Assembly: GCF_011303555.1 (NCBI RefSeq) | Contig: NZ_CP049868.1 | Span: 5,642,001 to 5,706,000, forward strand | From: Pedobacter sp. HDW13 | GTDB taxonomy: Bacteria > Bacteroidota > Bacteroidia > Sphingobacteriales > Sphingobacteriaceae | Direction: 5' to 3' | DNA length: 64,000 nucleotides | In this document: one piece after another, positions 1 through 8,450 of the stretch | How the letters are laid out: every line of letters starts with the position of its first letter | Position numbering within the stretch: position 1 is the stretch's first letter | Made by a program: the position numbers and the translations under genes | Notes under the pieces: generated by a model | The model's database searches: none | What the model was told of the DNA's origin: nothing | Seen by the model: only the letters and a program-made list of their open reading frames with translations

Positions 1-189
1 TATTCGGATAACGAAAAGAAACTGCTCGAATATCTGGAAGAAAACGAAAAGATAACGCTTAAAGAGTTTAGTAAACTGTTGCGCAGTTCTTACCGCAAAG
101 CCCAAAAGATACTGGTTAATTTAATCCTCACGAACGTAATCAAATCGCATACTACTGAGCGGGAGGAATATTTTACAGCGGTACGGTAG
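1..189 (+). CDS. C-terminal fragment of a winged-helix-like protein
   Basis: The first 63 codons of the window are open in frame 1 and end in TAG. They encode the charged tail of a protein whose start lies upstream of the window. The pattern (a short helix, then KITLKEFSKLLRSSYRKAQK, then a hydrophobic strand and a polar wing) resembles a winged helix-turn-helix such as those that end AlbA_2/RecG-like ATP-binding regulators. That family call is inference from pattern only; the visible part has no catalytic motif. Confidence 0.55.
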   Translation, partial: YSDNEKKLLEYLEENEKITLKEFSKLLRSSYRKAQKILVNLILTNVIKSHTTEREEYFTAVR

Positions 190-243
190 GTTTTTCAAAC
201 ACATTACACTCCTCTATTATTGATTGACGTAAATAAAAAGAGG

Positions 244-327
244 TGTCATCTCGACTGGAACGTAGTGGAATGGAGAGATCTAGCTCGATAGATTTCTCGA
301 CTGCGTTGCACTCCGCTCGAAAGGACG
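244..327. repeat. REP-like palindromic intergenic element, copy 1
   Basis: The element begins GTCATCTCGACTG and ends TCGAAAGGACG. Its two halves (AGAGATCT and AGATTTCTCGACTGCG) are imperfect inverted repeats that can fold into a long hairpin. Related copies lie at 7818-7925, 7951-7987 and 22499-22583. It fills most of the 190-401 gap in front of the MATE gene; I see no gene there. Confidence 0.7.
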
Positions 328-401
328 CTAACCTAGGGGTGTATATTAACTTTTCTACACTCCTATTTTTTGAGGTTTAAAAACCCGACCTTTGTCTACC
401 T

Positions 402-1760
402 ATGTTTTCTAAAATTTACCAAAAATATAAACCCTACTATAAAGAAAATCTCCATCTTGCCTTACCTATTGTAGGCTCACAGGTTGGACATACGCTGGTG
501 CACATGGCAGATAGTATTATTGTAGGCCATTTTACAGACACTACTCAACTCGCTGCCGTATCGCTTGTAAACAGCATTTTCATTCTAATTCTCGTAATTG
601 GCCTGGGCATTTCGTATGGTTTAACGCCCCTGATTGCGCAGGAAAACGGCCGTCAGAATTACGAAGAATGCGGCCGCTTATTATCAAACAGCTTAATCAT
701 CAATATTTTAATTGGTGTCGTGCTTTATTGCCTGGTACATTTCGGCGTATTATTGGTTATCGATCACCTCGATCAAACACCAGCTGTTGTAAAATATGCC
801 AAGCCATACCTAGGACTGCTTTCTGTATCCATCATTCCATTGCTGATATTCCAGACCTTTAAACAGTTTGCAGAAGGCTTGGGCTTTACCAAACAGGCCA
901 TGTTCGTATCGATATGGGGCAATGCCTTAAACATTACCCTGGGAATTATCTTTGTTAAAGGAATGTTCGGCATCAAACCTATGGGGGTAAGTGGTGTGGG
1001 TTGGAGTACCCTAATCGACAGGCTTTTAATGGCAACAGTGATGTGCTTTTATGTTTTAAGGTCAAAACATTTCAAAAAATATCTGACTCATTTTAAAGCT
1101 ACTTTTATTGATAAGGCACGTGCGCTAAAAATTATTAAAATTGGTGCGCCGGTAGCCATGCAATATTCTTTCGAAATCAGTGCTTTTAGTGGCGCGGCAG
1201 TATTAATTGGAACCATCGGCGCAGTAGAGCAAGCTGCACACCAGATTGCCATTAGCTTAGCTGCAATGACTTACATGATGGCCAGTGGTGTAGCTTCAGC
1301 CGCTACCATTAAAACCGGCACCAATTTAGGCAAGAAAAATTTTGATGATCTGCGCAAATCAGCCATAGCCAGTTACCATGTTATATTACTATTTATGACT
1401 TGTACAGCCATAATTTTTGTGCTGGCGCATAACATTATGCCTTTTATTTATACCGAAGATCTATCCGTGGTAGCCATTGCAGCTCAATTGTTGATTATTG
1501 CAGGCTTTTTTCAGCTTTTTGATGGGACTCAGGTGGTAGGCCTCGGCGTATTGCGCGGGCTGGGCGATGTTAATATACCCACTTTTATCACCTTTCTGGC
1601 ATATTGGGTAGTTGGAATCCCTGTAGGTTATTTGCTGGGCTTTAAATTCAATCTGGGCGTAAACGGAATCTGGTATGGTTTAACTTTTGGTTTATTAACG
1701 GCTTCTATCCTATTGTTTTTACGGTTTCAGAATAAAACGAAGGCGCTAAATAACCAATAA
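402..1760 (+). CDS. MATE family multidrug/Na+ efflux transporter
   Basis: This 452-residue polytopic inner-membrane protein has about 12 hydrophobic helices in two similar halves, as in the NorM/MATE family, which exports cationic drugs or metabolites in exchange for Na+ or H+. Family features seen are the N-terminal LALPIVGSQVGHTLVHMADS segment, the GISYGLTPLIAQ loop and the second-half repeat GAPVAMQYSFE followed by MMASGVASAATIKTG. The length matches the family (about 450). It stands alone on the plus strand between repeat-rich spacers, so it is probably monocistronic. The substrate cannot be told from sequence. Confidence 0.93.
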   Translation: MFSKIYQKYKPYYKENLHLALPIVGSQVGHTLVHMADSIIVGHFTDTTQLAAVSLVNSIFILILVIGLGISYGLTPLIAQENGRQNYEECGRLLSNSLIINILIGVVLYCLVHFGVLLVIDHLDQTPAVVKYAKPYLGLLSVSIIPLLIFQTFKQFAEGLGFTKQAMFVSIWGNALNITLGIIFVKGMFGIKPMGVSGVGWSTLIDRLLMATVMCFYVLRSKHFKKYLTHFKATFIDKARALKIIKIGAPVAMQYSFEISAFSGAAVLIGTIGAVEQAAHQIAISLAAMTYMMASGVASAATIKTGTNLGKKNFDDLRKSAIASYHVILLFMTCTAIIFVLAHNIMPFIYTEDLSVVAIAAQLLIIAGFFQLFDGTQVVGLGVLRGLGDVNIPTFITFLAYWVVGIPVGYLLGFKFNLGVNGIWYGLTFGLLTASILLFLRFQNKTKALNNQ

Positions 1761-1807
1761 TCTGACTACAATGAGCAAGAGTTATGTTAAGCACCCTGCA
1801 TATCCAA

Positions 1808-1994
1808 TCCTTCGACAGGCTCAGGATGACAAACTATAGGAAAAATCAAAAATTAGCTCCCTGCAAACCAATGAACTAATGACTAATGAACCTGATTATA
1901 CAGTCCTTCGACAGACTCAGGATGACAGGCCATAAGAATAGAACCTGAAAATGAGCTCACTGCAGCCAATGAACCATTGACAAATGAACTAATA
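1808..1994. repeat. Two imperfect 96-bp direct repeats
   Basis: Two adjacent copies each start TCCTTCGACAG(G/A)CTCAGGATGACA and continue through AGCTC(C/A)CTGCA and CCAATGAAC; they are offset by 96 bp (1811 versus 1907). The first part resembles the CCTGAGCCTGTCGAAGG palindrome scattered between genes in many Bacteroidota. Copies fill the gap between the convergent MATE and lipoprotein genes; I see no gene in 1761-2001. Confidence 0.7.
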
Positions 1995-2001
1995 AACCAA
2001 C

Positions 2002-2736
2002 CTACTTCCCAGCCACATTAACCACAACTCCGATAGTAAAGATAGAATTGCCCGCCGACATGTATTTGCGACTCTTTAAGCCAATATTACTACTTGTTGT
2101 ATATTGGAGCTGGAAAGTTTTACTTAAAGCCATACGCGTAAAGAAAACAGGCTCAAAGAAAATATTATCTTCTTTTGGCTGAACTACTCCGTTTAAAAAG
2201 AAACGATCCATTTTTACGTGACTAATCCTCAACGCTGTCCCATAATTGATTGGAAAATCCTTTCCGAACAAATGCAGGTTATTTTTCTTTTTAGAACTGT
2301 AATTAACCTGCAAAAATGCTTTGCGGTAATCTACCTCCTGTAATTCGCTGCTAACTAAAACATCATCCTTAAAATCACGGAAAGTAATATCACTCCAGCC
2401 TTTTCCAACACCGCCGTAAATTTCAATAATGCGGTTATTATCCGGACCAAAAGTATCAAAATACCCTCCTCCAATTTCAATCAGTTTATGTCCGAAATCT
2501 TTGGCTTTTCTTTCACTGTTCATGGTTGATCCACTAAAAAGTACACCAATGTGATCGGAAACCGCATAGGCACCATTAATACTGGCATTACCCTTTAAAG
2601 AAATGTGACCGCCTCCGCTAAACTCTCCCTGCTTACTAAGCATCGGGGTATTTGGAACGTTGGGCATGTAAACTGAAGAACAACTGGCTACAAAAAGTGC
2701 TAAAACCGGAAGGGAAAAACGTAAGTATTTAATCAT
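2002..2736 (-). CDS. Predicted outer-membrane lipoprotein, unknown function
   Basis: With the start at 2736 the protein is 244 residues and begins MIKYLRFSLPVLALFVASCSS, a clean lipoprotein signal with lipobox VASC. An upstream in-frame ATG at 2766 would put ten polar residues before the signal, so the inner start is preferred. The mature part has alternating hydrophobic strands with many Gly and aromatic residues (GGGHISLKGNASINGAYAVS, then YGGVGKGWSDITF), suggesting a small beta-barrel or beta-sandwich. I do not recognise the family. The gene ends 9 bp before the truC start region. Confidence 0.75.
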   Translation of the reverse strand: MIKYLRFSLPVLALFVASCSSVYMPNVPNTPMLSKQGEFSGGGHISLKGNASINGAYAVSDHIGVLFSGSTMNSERKAKDFGHKLIEIGGGYFDTFGPDNNRIIEIYGGVGKGWSDITFRDFKDDVLVSSELQEVDYRKAFLQVNYSSKKKNNLHLFGKDFPINYGTALRISHVKMDRFFLNGVVQPKEDNIFFEPVFFTRMALSKTFQLQYTTSSNIGLKSRKYMSAGNSIFTIGVVVNVAGK

Positions 2737-2774
2737 AGATGCTATATAAACTGATTTTGAAGGCAAAAATTGTG

Positions 2775-3458
2775 CTAGCGTTCCATTTTCATAAAATCCA
2801 TCACCCTTTTAAATTCATCGTGTAAACCAGCTTTAAGATGTATTTGTTTCTGACTAACCGGATGAATGAATGAAAGCTCAGAGGCGTGCAGCAACATGGT
2901 GGTCATATCCCACTGTTCTTTAAAAAACTTATTCTGTTTATTACAGCCATGCGTCCTATCGCCAATAATGGGATGTAAAATGTGGCTGAAATGGCGCCTC
3001 AACTGGTGCATTCGGCCTGTTTTAGGGCATGCCTCAACGAGCGAATACCGTGAGGTAGGATGTTTACCAAAAGCAACATCAACTTCTGCCCTTTGCAATG
3101 TTTTAAAAGAGGTAAAGGCATCTTGCATGGTTCCATTCTCTTTAGCTAAAGGATAGTCTATATCCATCATATCAGGTGTAAAGCCCCTTAATATGGCGAG
3201 GTATTTTTTATCGGTTTTAGCATTCATAAATTGCTGATGCATAGTAATTTCAGATAGCTTATCAAAAGCAAACAATAAGATTCCGCTTGTTTTTCTATCC
3301 AGCCGGTGTACCGGACTTACATGTTTACCCACCTGATCCCTAAGCATCTGCAAGGCAAACTCGGTAGCATCACGCGCAATAGACGATTGGTGAACCAGCA
3401 AGCCGTGTGGTTTGTTGATTGCAATCAGGTTTTCATCCTCGTAAATAATCTCCAACAT
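2775..3458 (-). CDS. truC: tRNA pseudouridine(65) synthase TruC-like
   Basis: This 227-residue RluA-family protein lacks an S4 domain, like E. coli TruC, which isomerises U65 of some tRNAs. It opens MLEIIYEDENLIAINKPHGLL, has the catalytic HRLDRKTSG motif (the Asp is the nucleophile) near residue 55, and has the TruC-type PKTGRMHQLRRHFSH and HPIIGDRTHG blocks. It is distinct from the second RluA-type paralogue at 24432-25154. The gene is followed by the lipoprotein gene in the same direction. The family call is firm; the exact target base is by homology. Confidence 0.9.
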   Translation of the reverse strand: MLEIIYEDENLIAINKPHGLLVHQSSIARDATEFALQMLRDQVGKHVSPVHRLDRKTSGILLFAFDKLSEITMHQQFMNAKTDKKYLAILRGFTPDMMDIDYPLAKENGTMQDAFTSFKTLQRAEVDVAFGKHPTSRYSLVEACPKTGRMHQLRRHFSHILHPIIGDRTHGCNKQNKFFKEQWDMTTMLLHASELSFIHPVSQKQIHLKAGLHDEFKRVMDFMKMER

Positions 3459-3500
3459 ATCGGCGCGAAGATAAGGATATTATAGTTTTGGCGTAACAGC

Positions 3501-4403
3501 CTAGGCAAATAAATCAAAAGCCAGCCTGTAGGTATTGCAATGTGCATCTACAATTTCTTTAATATCTGCCGAATAACCACCACCCATACTCACCTGTAAA
3601 GGCAAGCCTTTATCTTTGCAAGCCTGCAGTACCACCCTGTCTCGTTCTTTACAGGCGGCCTTACTTAAAGCCAGCTTCCCCAGTTTGTCGGTAGAGAGTA
3701 CATCAACCCCCGAAAGGTAAAAAACAAAATCGGGCTTTGATCTTTCAAAAGCATTTTTTAGGCTGGCATGTAAAAGTGCAAGATAAGCTTCGTCTTTCAG
3801 ACCGTCTTCCAAGGCTATATCCAAATCAGACAGCTCTTTCCGGAACGGGAAGTTTTTATCGCCGTGCATGGAAAAGGTAAATACTTTAGGCTCATTTTGG
3901 AAGATTTCGGCAGTACCATTTCCCTGATGCACATCTAAATCTATAATTAATATACGATTAGCCAAATTACTATCTAATAAATAGTTAGCAGCAACAGCCT
4001 GATCATTTAACAAACAAAAACCTTCGCCCCAATTACTACCAGCATGATGTGTTCCGCCGGCTACGTTAAAAGCTATACCATGCGCTTTGGCATAATGCGC
4101 ACCATCAATCGTGCCTTGTACAATACGGAGTTCGCGCTCCAGCAGCTGCGCATTTAGCGGAAAACCAATTCTTCGCTGATCGCGGAGTGAAAGGGTTAAA
4201 TCGCGCAATTGCTCCCAATACTCCCTTTGGTGGGTTAAACGAACTGTGGCTTCATCAACACAATCGGGATGAAACAAATTGGCCTGCGATATGGTACCTT
4301 CATGCAAAAGCTGACCGGGTATCAACTCGTATTTTAGCATGGGGAAACGGTGCCCTTCCGGTAAAGGATGCGCATATAATTGATGCCAGGCAATTTTAAT
4401 CAT
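3501..4403 (-). CDS. Histone deacetylase/acetoin-utilisation family deacetylase
   Basis: The protein is 300 residues from the ATG at 4403, which overlaps the bestrophin stop codon by one base (TAATG), favouring translational coupling. An in-frame codon at 4445 would run 14 residues into the upstream gene and is rejected. Family motifs are present: FNVAGGTHHAG (active-site His pair), EGFCLLNDQAVAA, the zinc-site IIDLDVHQGNGTA, FSMHG, and the second metal region SGVDVLSTDKLG. Bacterial members deacetylate small amides or protein lysines; the substrate here is unknown. Confidence 0.9.
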   Translation of the reverse strand: MIKIAWHQLYAHPLPEGHRFPMLKYELIPGQLLHEGTISQANLFHPDCVDEATVRLTHQREYWEQLRDLTLSLRDQRRIGFPLNAQLLERELRIVQGTIDGAHYAKAHGIAFNVAGGTHHAGSNWGEGFCLLNDQAVAANYLLDSNLANRILIIDLDVHQGNGTAEIFQNEPKVFTFSMHGDKNFPFRKELSDLDIALEDGLKDEAYLALLHASLKNAFERSKPDFVFYLSGVDVLSTDKLGKLALSKAACKERDRVVLQACKDKGLPLQVSMGGGYSADIKEIVDAHCNTYRLAFDLFA

Positions 4404-5263
4404 TAGCTTAAAATCTCCTCTACATGTTTTTCTATATTGGTGCAAATCTGATCAACCGGCAAATCGTTCGCATCCTGACCAAATGGATCTTCTATTTCTT
4501 CAGCTATCAACTCCAAACTCGCTAATACATAGAGAATAAAGGGAACAATCAGCACCAGGTAATAGCCTAAACTAAATACCCAGCCAATTGGAATGGTAAG
4601 CACATACACAAAAATAAACTTCTTGATAAACACACTGTATGAAAACGGAATAGGCGTATTCTTGATCCTTTCACAACCACCACAAATATCAGTAAACTGG
4701 TTTACATCATTAGTAAGCACAATTAGTTGCTCCTGCGAAACCAACCCTCTTTCGAGCAAATTATAAAGTCTCGAAATCATACTGCTAGCAATCTGGTTAG
4801 GAATATGTTTATGCTCCTCTACCTCGATCAAAAAGCTGTTTTTGCCAAAATACTTTTTTTCCCTTAAATGCTCTTTTAAGGCAAATGCGTATTTAGGAAT
4901 ACCATATTCAAAAAACTTTAAATCTTCTTCCGGTAATTTTAACGCTTTAATCTTCATTGCAAAATTGCGACTTACATTGGTTAGTCCACCAAGTAACTTC
5001 CTACCATCCCACCACCTGTCGTAAGAAGTATTGGTCCTAAATACGAGCAGCATGGAGATTACAAAACCCAGTAAGCTGTGCATCATACCGATGTTACTCA
5101 CATAATCGCTTTTGGATAACTTAAAAATATTGAGCTCCAGAAAAGAAACCAAACCCGAAAACGCAGCCACACTTAACATCAAAGGCCATAGTTTACGGAA
5201 GGTATCGGCTTTATGGATATGAAAAATAAAAGTAAACCAATCTTTAGGGTTGTAATTAATCAT
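4403..5263 (-). CDS. Bestrophin-like (UPF0187) ion channel
   Basis: This 286-residue membrane protein has the bestrophin pattern: a short N-terminus ending DWFTFIFHIHKADTFRKLWP, helix pairs around residues 30-70, the FRTNTSYDRWWDGRK loop, a central cytosolic helical region, a second membrane region about 205-250 starting with PIPFSYS, and the acidic tail IEDPFGQDANDLPVDQI. Bacterial bestrophins are pentameric channels. The gene is translationally coupled to the deacetylase gene downstream, a pairing whose reason is unclear. Confidence 0.92.
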   Translation of the reverse strand: MINYNPKDWFTFIFHIHKADTFRKLWPLMLSVAAFSGLVSFLELNIFKLSKSDYVSNIGMMHSLLGFVISMLLVFRTNTSYDRWWDGRKLLGGLTNVSRNFAMKIKALKLPEEDLKFFEYGIPKYAFALKEHLREKKYFGKNSFLIEVEEHKHIPNQIASSMISRLYNLLERGLVSQEQLIVLTNDVNQFTDICGGCERIKNTPIPFSYSVFIKKFIFVYVLTIPIGWVFSLGYYLVLIVPFILYVLASLELIAEEIEDPFGQDANDLPVDQICTNIEKHVEEILS

Positions 5264-5322
5264 TTCAGCTGTTTTAATTAGATAGCACGTCGTTATTAGG
5301 GAAATTCACCTTCTCAATATTA

Positions 5323-5354
5323 CAAAAAAAGCAGGTAATGTTTCCAGTCCTGCT
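5323..5354 (-). terminator. Rho-independent terminator of the AAG glycosylase gene
   Basis: Read on the minus strand, AGCAGG at 5354-5349 pairs with CCTGCT at 5335-5330 across a 13-nt loop and is followed by a run of seven T. It lies 40 bp beyond the stop of the glycosylase gene. Confidence 0.65.
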
Positions 5355-5393
5355 AGCAATTATTGCTTAATACCTTAGGAAGTATCTATGTTA

Positions 5394-5999
5394 TTAAACT
5401 TTGTTTGGCTTGCTTACATATTTATTGCCTTTTACAAAAAAGCGCCACGGCAATAAAGCATGTTCTTGCGCGTAGGCGATACCAACCCTTGGTGAAGCCG
5501 CAATTTCTGCTTCTTCATACCGGATATTATGATCCTCTACCCAGATTTCGTCACCACCTAAGTGTTTTGCATTAAAACCTTTATCAATCCCCAATGCCTT
5601 TGCGGCAGAACCCGGACCGGCCGCTATTGCTCCTTTTGTATAAGGCATTTTGCGGCGCGCTTCAATTACATCAATACCTACCAGTGGTTCGATACCCCTG
5701 ATTAACACAGCATGCGGTTCGTTTTCTACAGATGTGACAATATTGAATAAGTGATGCATGCCATAGCAAAGATATACATAAGCTACCCCGCCTTTCGCAT
5801 ACATGGTTTCGGTGCGGTTTGTCCTACGGCCACTATATGCATGCGACGCCTTATCCTTTACACCAAAGTAAGCTTCCGTTTCGACAATTATGCCTGCGGT
5901 AATCTGATCATCAACTTTCGTGTACAACACCTTACCCAACAGATCTTTTGCGAGCGCAACCACATCTTCATTCAGGTAATATTCGGTTTCCAGTTTCAA
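5394..5999 (-). CDS. 3-methyladenine DNA glycosylase (AAG/MPG family)
   Basis: This 201-residue protein matches the alkyladenine glycosylase fold: AKDLLGKVLYTK near the N-terminus, the catalytic region GIIVETEAYFG with its Glu and the following DKASHAYSGRRTNRTETMY, the YVYLCYGMHHLFN strand, and AVLIRGIEPLVG. It removes alkylated or deaminated purines in base excision repair. The gene follows the fRMsr gene with a 3-bp gap in the same direction, so the two probably share a transcript, combining DNA-lesion and oxidised-methionine repair. Confidence 0.93.
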   Translation of the reverse strand: MKLETEYYLNEDVVALAKDLLGKVLYTKVDDQITAGIIVETEAYFGVKDKASHAYSGRRTNRTETMYAKGGVAYVYLCYGMHHLFNIVTSVENEPHAVLIRGIEPLVGIDVIEARRKMPYTKGAIAAGPGSAAKALGIDKGFNAKHLGGDEIWVEDHNIRYEEAEIAASPRVGIAYAQEHALLPWRFFVKGNKYVSKPNKV

Positions 6000-6002
6000 A
6001 AA

Positions 6003-6491
6003 TTATATCGATAAATTATTTAACAAAACAACGATAACCTGCTCCAAATAAAGTCGATCTGTATCATCAAATTTATTCAATACTTCGCTATCTACATCTA
6101 ACACACCAATTACTTCATCTGCTACAATTAAAGGAAGCACGATCTCAGATTTTGACGCCGAAGCACAGGCGATATGCCCCGGAAATTCTTCCACATCAGG
6201 CACAATAATGGTTTCGGCCTTTGCCCATGAAGTACCACAAACGCCTTTTCCCTTTTTTATGCGCGTACAGGCAACTGGTCCCTGAAATGGCCCCAAAACC
6301 AATTCATCCTGTTTCACCAGGTAAAAACCTACCCAAAACCACCCAAACTGTTCTTTTAATGCAGCAGCAACGTTAGCCATATTGGCTACAAAGTCGGTTT
6401 CGCCATCCAGTAAAGCTTCTATTTGAGGAATAATGGATTGATATTGTTCCTCTTTTGAGGTATTTCGGGTTATTGTTAAATCTTCTGCCAT
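6003..6491 (-). CDS. msrC: Free methionine-(R)-sulfoxide reductase (GAF domain)
   Basis: From the ATG at 6491 this is a 162-residue single-GAF protein, the usual fRMsr length. It contains WFWVGFYL, GPFQGPVACTRI, GKGVCGTSW and HIACASASKSEIVLPL; the three Cys residues sit where fRMsr carries its catalytic and resolving cysteines. It reduces free Met-(R)-SO with thioredoxin. A longer frame from 6530 would extend into the divergent intergenic space and adds residues unlike the family. The plus-strand neighbour at 6598 is divergent. Confidence 0.9.
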   Translation of the reverse strand: MAEDLTITRNTSKEEQYQSIIPQIEALLDGETDFVANMANVAAALKEQFGWFWVGFYLVKQDELVLGPFQGPVACTRIKKGKGVCGTSWAKAETIIVPDVEEFPGHIACASASKSEIVLPLIVADEVIGVLDVDSEVLNKFDDTDRLYLEQVIVVLLNNLSI

Positions 6492-6597
6492 CTTACTAAT
6501 TCTATAACCAAAGTTAATGATGATTTGCAATAAGCAATGCTATTGCAGATTTAATGACGAAATTTTGAACGATAACCTATCCTTAAATTCATTAGTT

Positions 6598-7350
6598 TTG
6601 GCAGTTAAAACTTCGACTGCTTTGATTACAGCCTTAACCATTACAAAATTTCGTGGCCTTACCATTCCCTTTGCTTTTATAGGCATGGCTGTTTTGCGTT
6701 TACCCTTGTGGCTCAACAAAAAATGCAGGTTCTGGAAATTAATGGGTAGTGGCAAAAATGCAGAGATTGATCTGGCTACCGATTTCAAACACTGGGCATT
6801 ACTTACCACCTGGGAGTACCAGGAAGATTGCGAAGCTTTTTACCGCAATTCGCTGGTAACAAAATGGTTTAACTTCTTTGGTCTGGAAAGCTGCACCACC
6901 TTATTAAAACCTTTATCAAGCCATGGCTTATGGTCTAAAAAAGAACCTTTTAAGAGTGACAAAGACAATAACGAATACAACGGAAAAATTGCTGTGATTA
7001 CGCGGGCTGCGATCCGGTTTAACCGTCTGAAAGAGTTCAGGCAAAACATTAAAAGAGCTTCCGATGCCATGAGGACTGCCCCCGGATTTATCCTCGCTGC
7101 AGGCATTGGAGAAAATCCTTTTCTGGATCAGGCTACTTTCTCCATCTGGGAAAATGCCGAAAGCGTAAAAAATTATGCCTACAAAACTTTTGACCATGCC
7201 GATGTGATTAAACTAACCAGAGCACGCCAATGGTACAAAGAAGAACTATTTGCGCGTTTTGAAATCATAACCAGCTACGGTAAACTAAACGGCATACCGA
7301 TTAACGATTACCAACCACAAGTTAACCCCACCAAACCTAAAATTATTTAA
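6598..7350 (+). CDS. Spheroidene monooxygenase (CrtA)-like protein
   Basis: The family-like part begins around ITALTITKFRGLTI, so I place the start at TTG 6598 (250 aa). An in-frame ATG at 6517 would add 27 dissimilar residues in the divergent promoter region of msrC; no ATG lies between. CrtA-type blocks are FWKLMGSGKNAEIDLATDF, WALLTTWEYQED, ITRAAIRFNRL, APGFILAAGIGENPFLDQATF, and ARQWYKEELFARF. CrtA is a heme oxygenase of carotenoid keto-group formation, but no carotenoid gene is nearby, so the substrate is open. One base separates its stop from the next gene. Confidence 0.75.
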   Translation: MAVKTSTALITALTITKFRGLTIPFAFIGMAVLRLPLWLNKKCRFWKLMGSGKNAEIDLATDFKHWALLTTWEYQEDCEAFYRNSLVTKWFNFFGLESCTTLLKPLSSHGLWSKKEPFKSDKDNNEYNGKIAVITRAAIRFNRLKEFRQNIKRASDAMRTAPGFILAAGIGENPFLDQATFSIWENAESVKNYAYKTFDHADVIKLTRARQWYKEELFARFEIITSYGKLNGIPINDYQPQVNPTKPKII

Positions 7351-7351
7351 A

Positions 7352-7603
7352 ATGAGAGTTATAGCAGAATTACCACACCCTGAGTGTAAAATCACCATCT
7401 TTTCTATGAACCAGAAATACATTGTGAAATTTGAACAAGGCTCCTTCGAGCAAAGCTATAAATTAGCCGAACTCGACCTGAGTGGAGGGGGTGTAAATGA
7501 TGTATTCGAAATACTTGACGAAGCATTTATCACAACAGTTATTGAACGCTTTAAATTAATGCGGAGCGATTTTACAGCCGCTTATAACAGGCATCAATAT
7601 TAA
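7352..7603 (+). CDS. Small conserved-looking protein, unknown function
   Basis: This 83-residue protein begins MRVIAELPHPECKITIFSMN one base after the CrtA-like stop codon, so the two are almost certainly co-transcribed and probably coupled. It has alternating beta strands (CKITIFSMNQKYIVKFEQG), a Gly-rich turn LSGGGVND and a C-terminal helix. There is no signal peptide, membrane segment or metal motif. I do not recognise the family; the tight linkage suggests a partner role with the upstream protein. Confidence 0.7.
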   Translation: MRVIAELPHPECKITIFSMNQKYIVKFEQGSFEQSYKLAELDLSGGGVNDVFEILDEAFITTVIERFKLMRSDFTAAYNRHQY

Positions 7604-7817
7604 ATACGTAAATAGCTGATTTACTGATTATTAATATATAAATCAAAATTATATTTTGAAATTTAAGCTGTTTCAGAGAAACAAAACTACATTTAAGTCA
7701 GCATTTAGTTTAATTAAACAAATTTAAAATACTGATATAATGACAATTAACAATATACACAAAATATAATTCCGACTGCTTATTTTGCCAAATATATGGG
7801 AGGTTTGGTACAGAAAC

Positions 7818-7925
7818 GTCATTTCGAAGTGTAACGAAGTCGAGAAATCTGTATAGATAGATTTCTCGACTTCGCAACCGAAGAACCGGCAGGCTCCATT
7901 CAATAGCTATCAGATCGAAATGACA
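7818..7925. repeat. REP-like palindromic element, copy 2
   Basis: GTCATTTCGA at 7818 and ATCGAAATGAC at the far end are inverted, as are GAAGTCGAGAAATCT and AGATTTCTCGACTTCG around a short loop. The element can form a long cruciform or hairpin. It lies in the 7604-8015 gap between convergent genes; otherwise I see only AT-rich sequence there. Confidence 0.75.
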
Positions 7926-7950
7926 ATGATATTATTGGGTTTATATTTAA

Positions 7951-7987
7951 AGATCTCTCCATTCGCTGCGCTTCAGTCGAGATGACG
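7951..7987. repeat. REP-like half element, copy 3
   Basis: AGATCTCTCCATTCGCTGCG followed by CTTCAGTCGAGATGACG is one half of the palindromic element seen complete at 22499-22583. It sits 25 bp after copy 2, so this gap holds one and a half elements. Confidence 0.65.
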
Positions 7988-8015
7988 ATTACCGAAATAT
8001 AGGTTGGGTTTGATC

Positions 8016-8351
8016 TTAAGCAATCACCGTATCGTGTACCACTACCCTGTACCAGTTTTTCGAGAATTTCTCTACAGCATCAAGATGTGTCTTATCTTCC
8101 TGATAAGCATTATGATCTTCGATATTTGCGAAGGTTATGGTTAGAGAGTAAGTAAACGAATTATCGGTAACCGGACGTACGGGTGTGTTTGCGGCCAAAC
8201 CATAACTTAAAGTTTTAATGTATTTAATGGGCTTCAGGCTTTCGAAGAAATTGGCAAAATCGGCTATTTCACTTTTGGTTAACTGTGGTTTTAACCAGAA
8301 CATTACAAAATGTTGAATCTGGCCTTTATCAGCTAAAGTTTGGTCTGTCAT
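8016..8351 (-). CDS. Dabb (stress-responsive A/B barrel) protein
   Basis: This 111-residue soluble protein fits the Dabb dimeric alpha/beta-barrel family: IQHFVMFWLKPQLTKSEIADF at the start (the typical H-x-V-x-F/W-K opening), a central FFESLKPIK...LSYG segment, and the closing YQEDKTHLDAVEKFSKNW...VVVHD strand. Members are small dimers linked to stress or to cyclisation/oxygenase chemistry. It is separated from the upstream glycine-zipper gene by a strong terminator, so it probably has its own promoter. Confidence 0.85.
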   Translation of the reverse strand: MTDQTLADKGQIQHFVMFWLKPQLTKSEIADFANFFESLKPIKYIKTLSYGLAANTPVRPVTDNSFTYSLTITFANIEDHNAYQEDKTHLDAVEKFSKNWYRVVVHDTVIA

Positions 8352-8398
8352 GAGGATTTTTTTTTGCGCAATATAGAAATGATTTTATGGTGCACAAA

Positions 8399-8432
8399 AA
8401 AAGCGTTGCGATTTTTACATCGCAACGCTTTT
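8399..8432. terminator. Strong terminator hairpin
   Basis: AAAAGCGTTGCGAT and ATCGCAACGCTTTT form a perfect 14-bp stem with a short loop, flanked by A and T runs. It lies just beyond the stop of the glycine-zipper lipoprotein gene on the minus strand and before the Dabb gene. Confidence 0.88.
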
Positions 8433-8450
8433 ATTATATTAAGTAACCTG

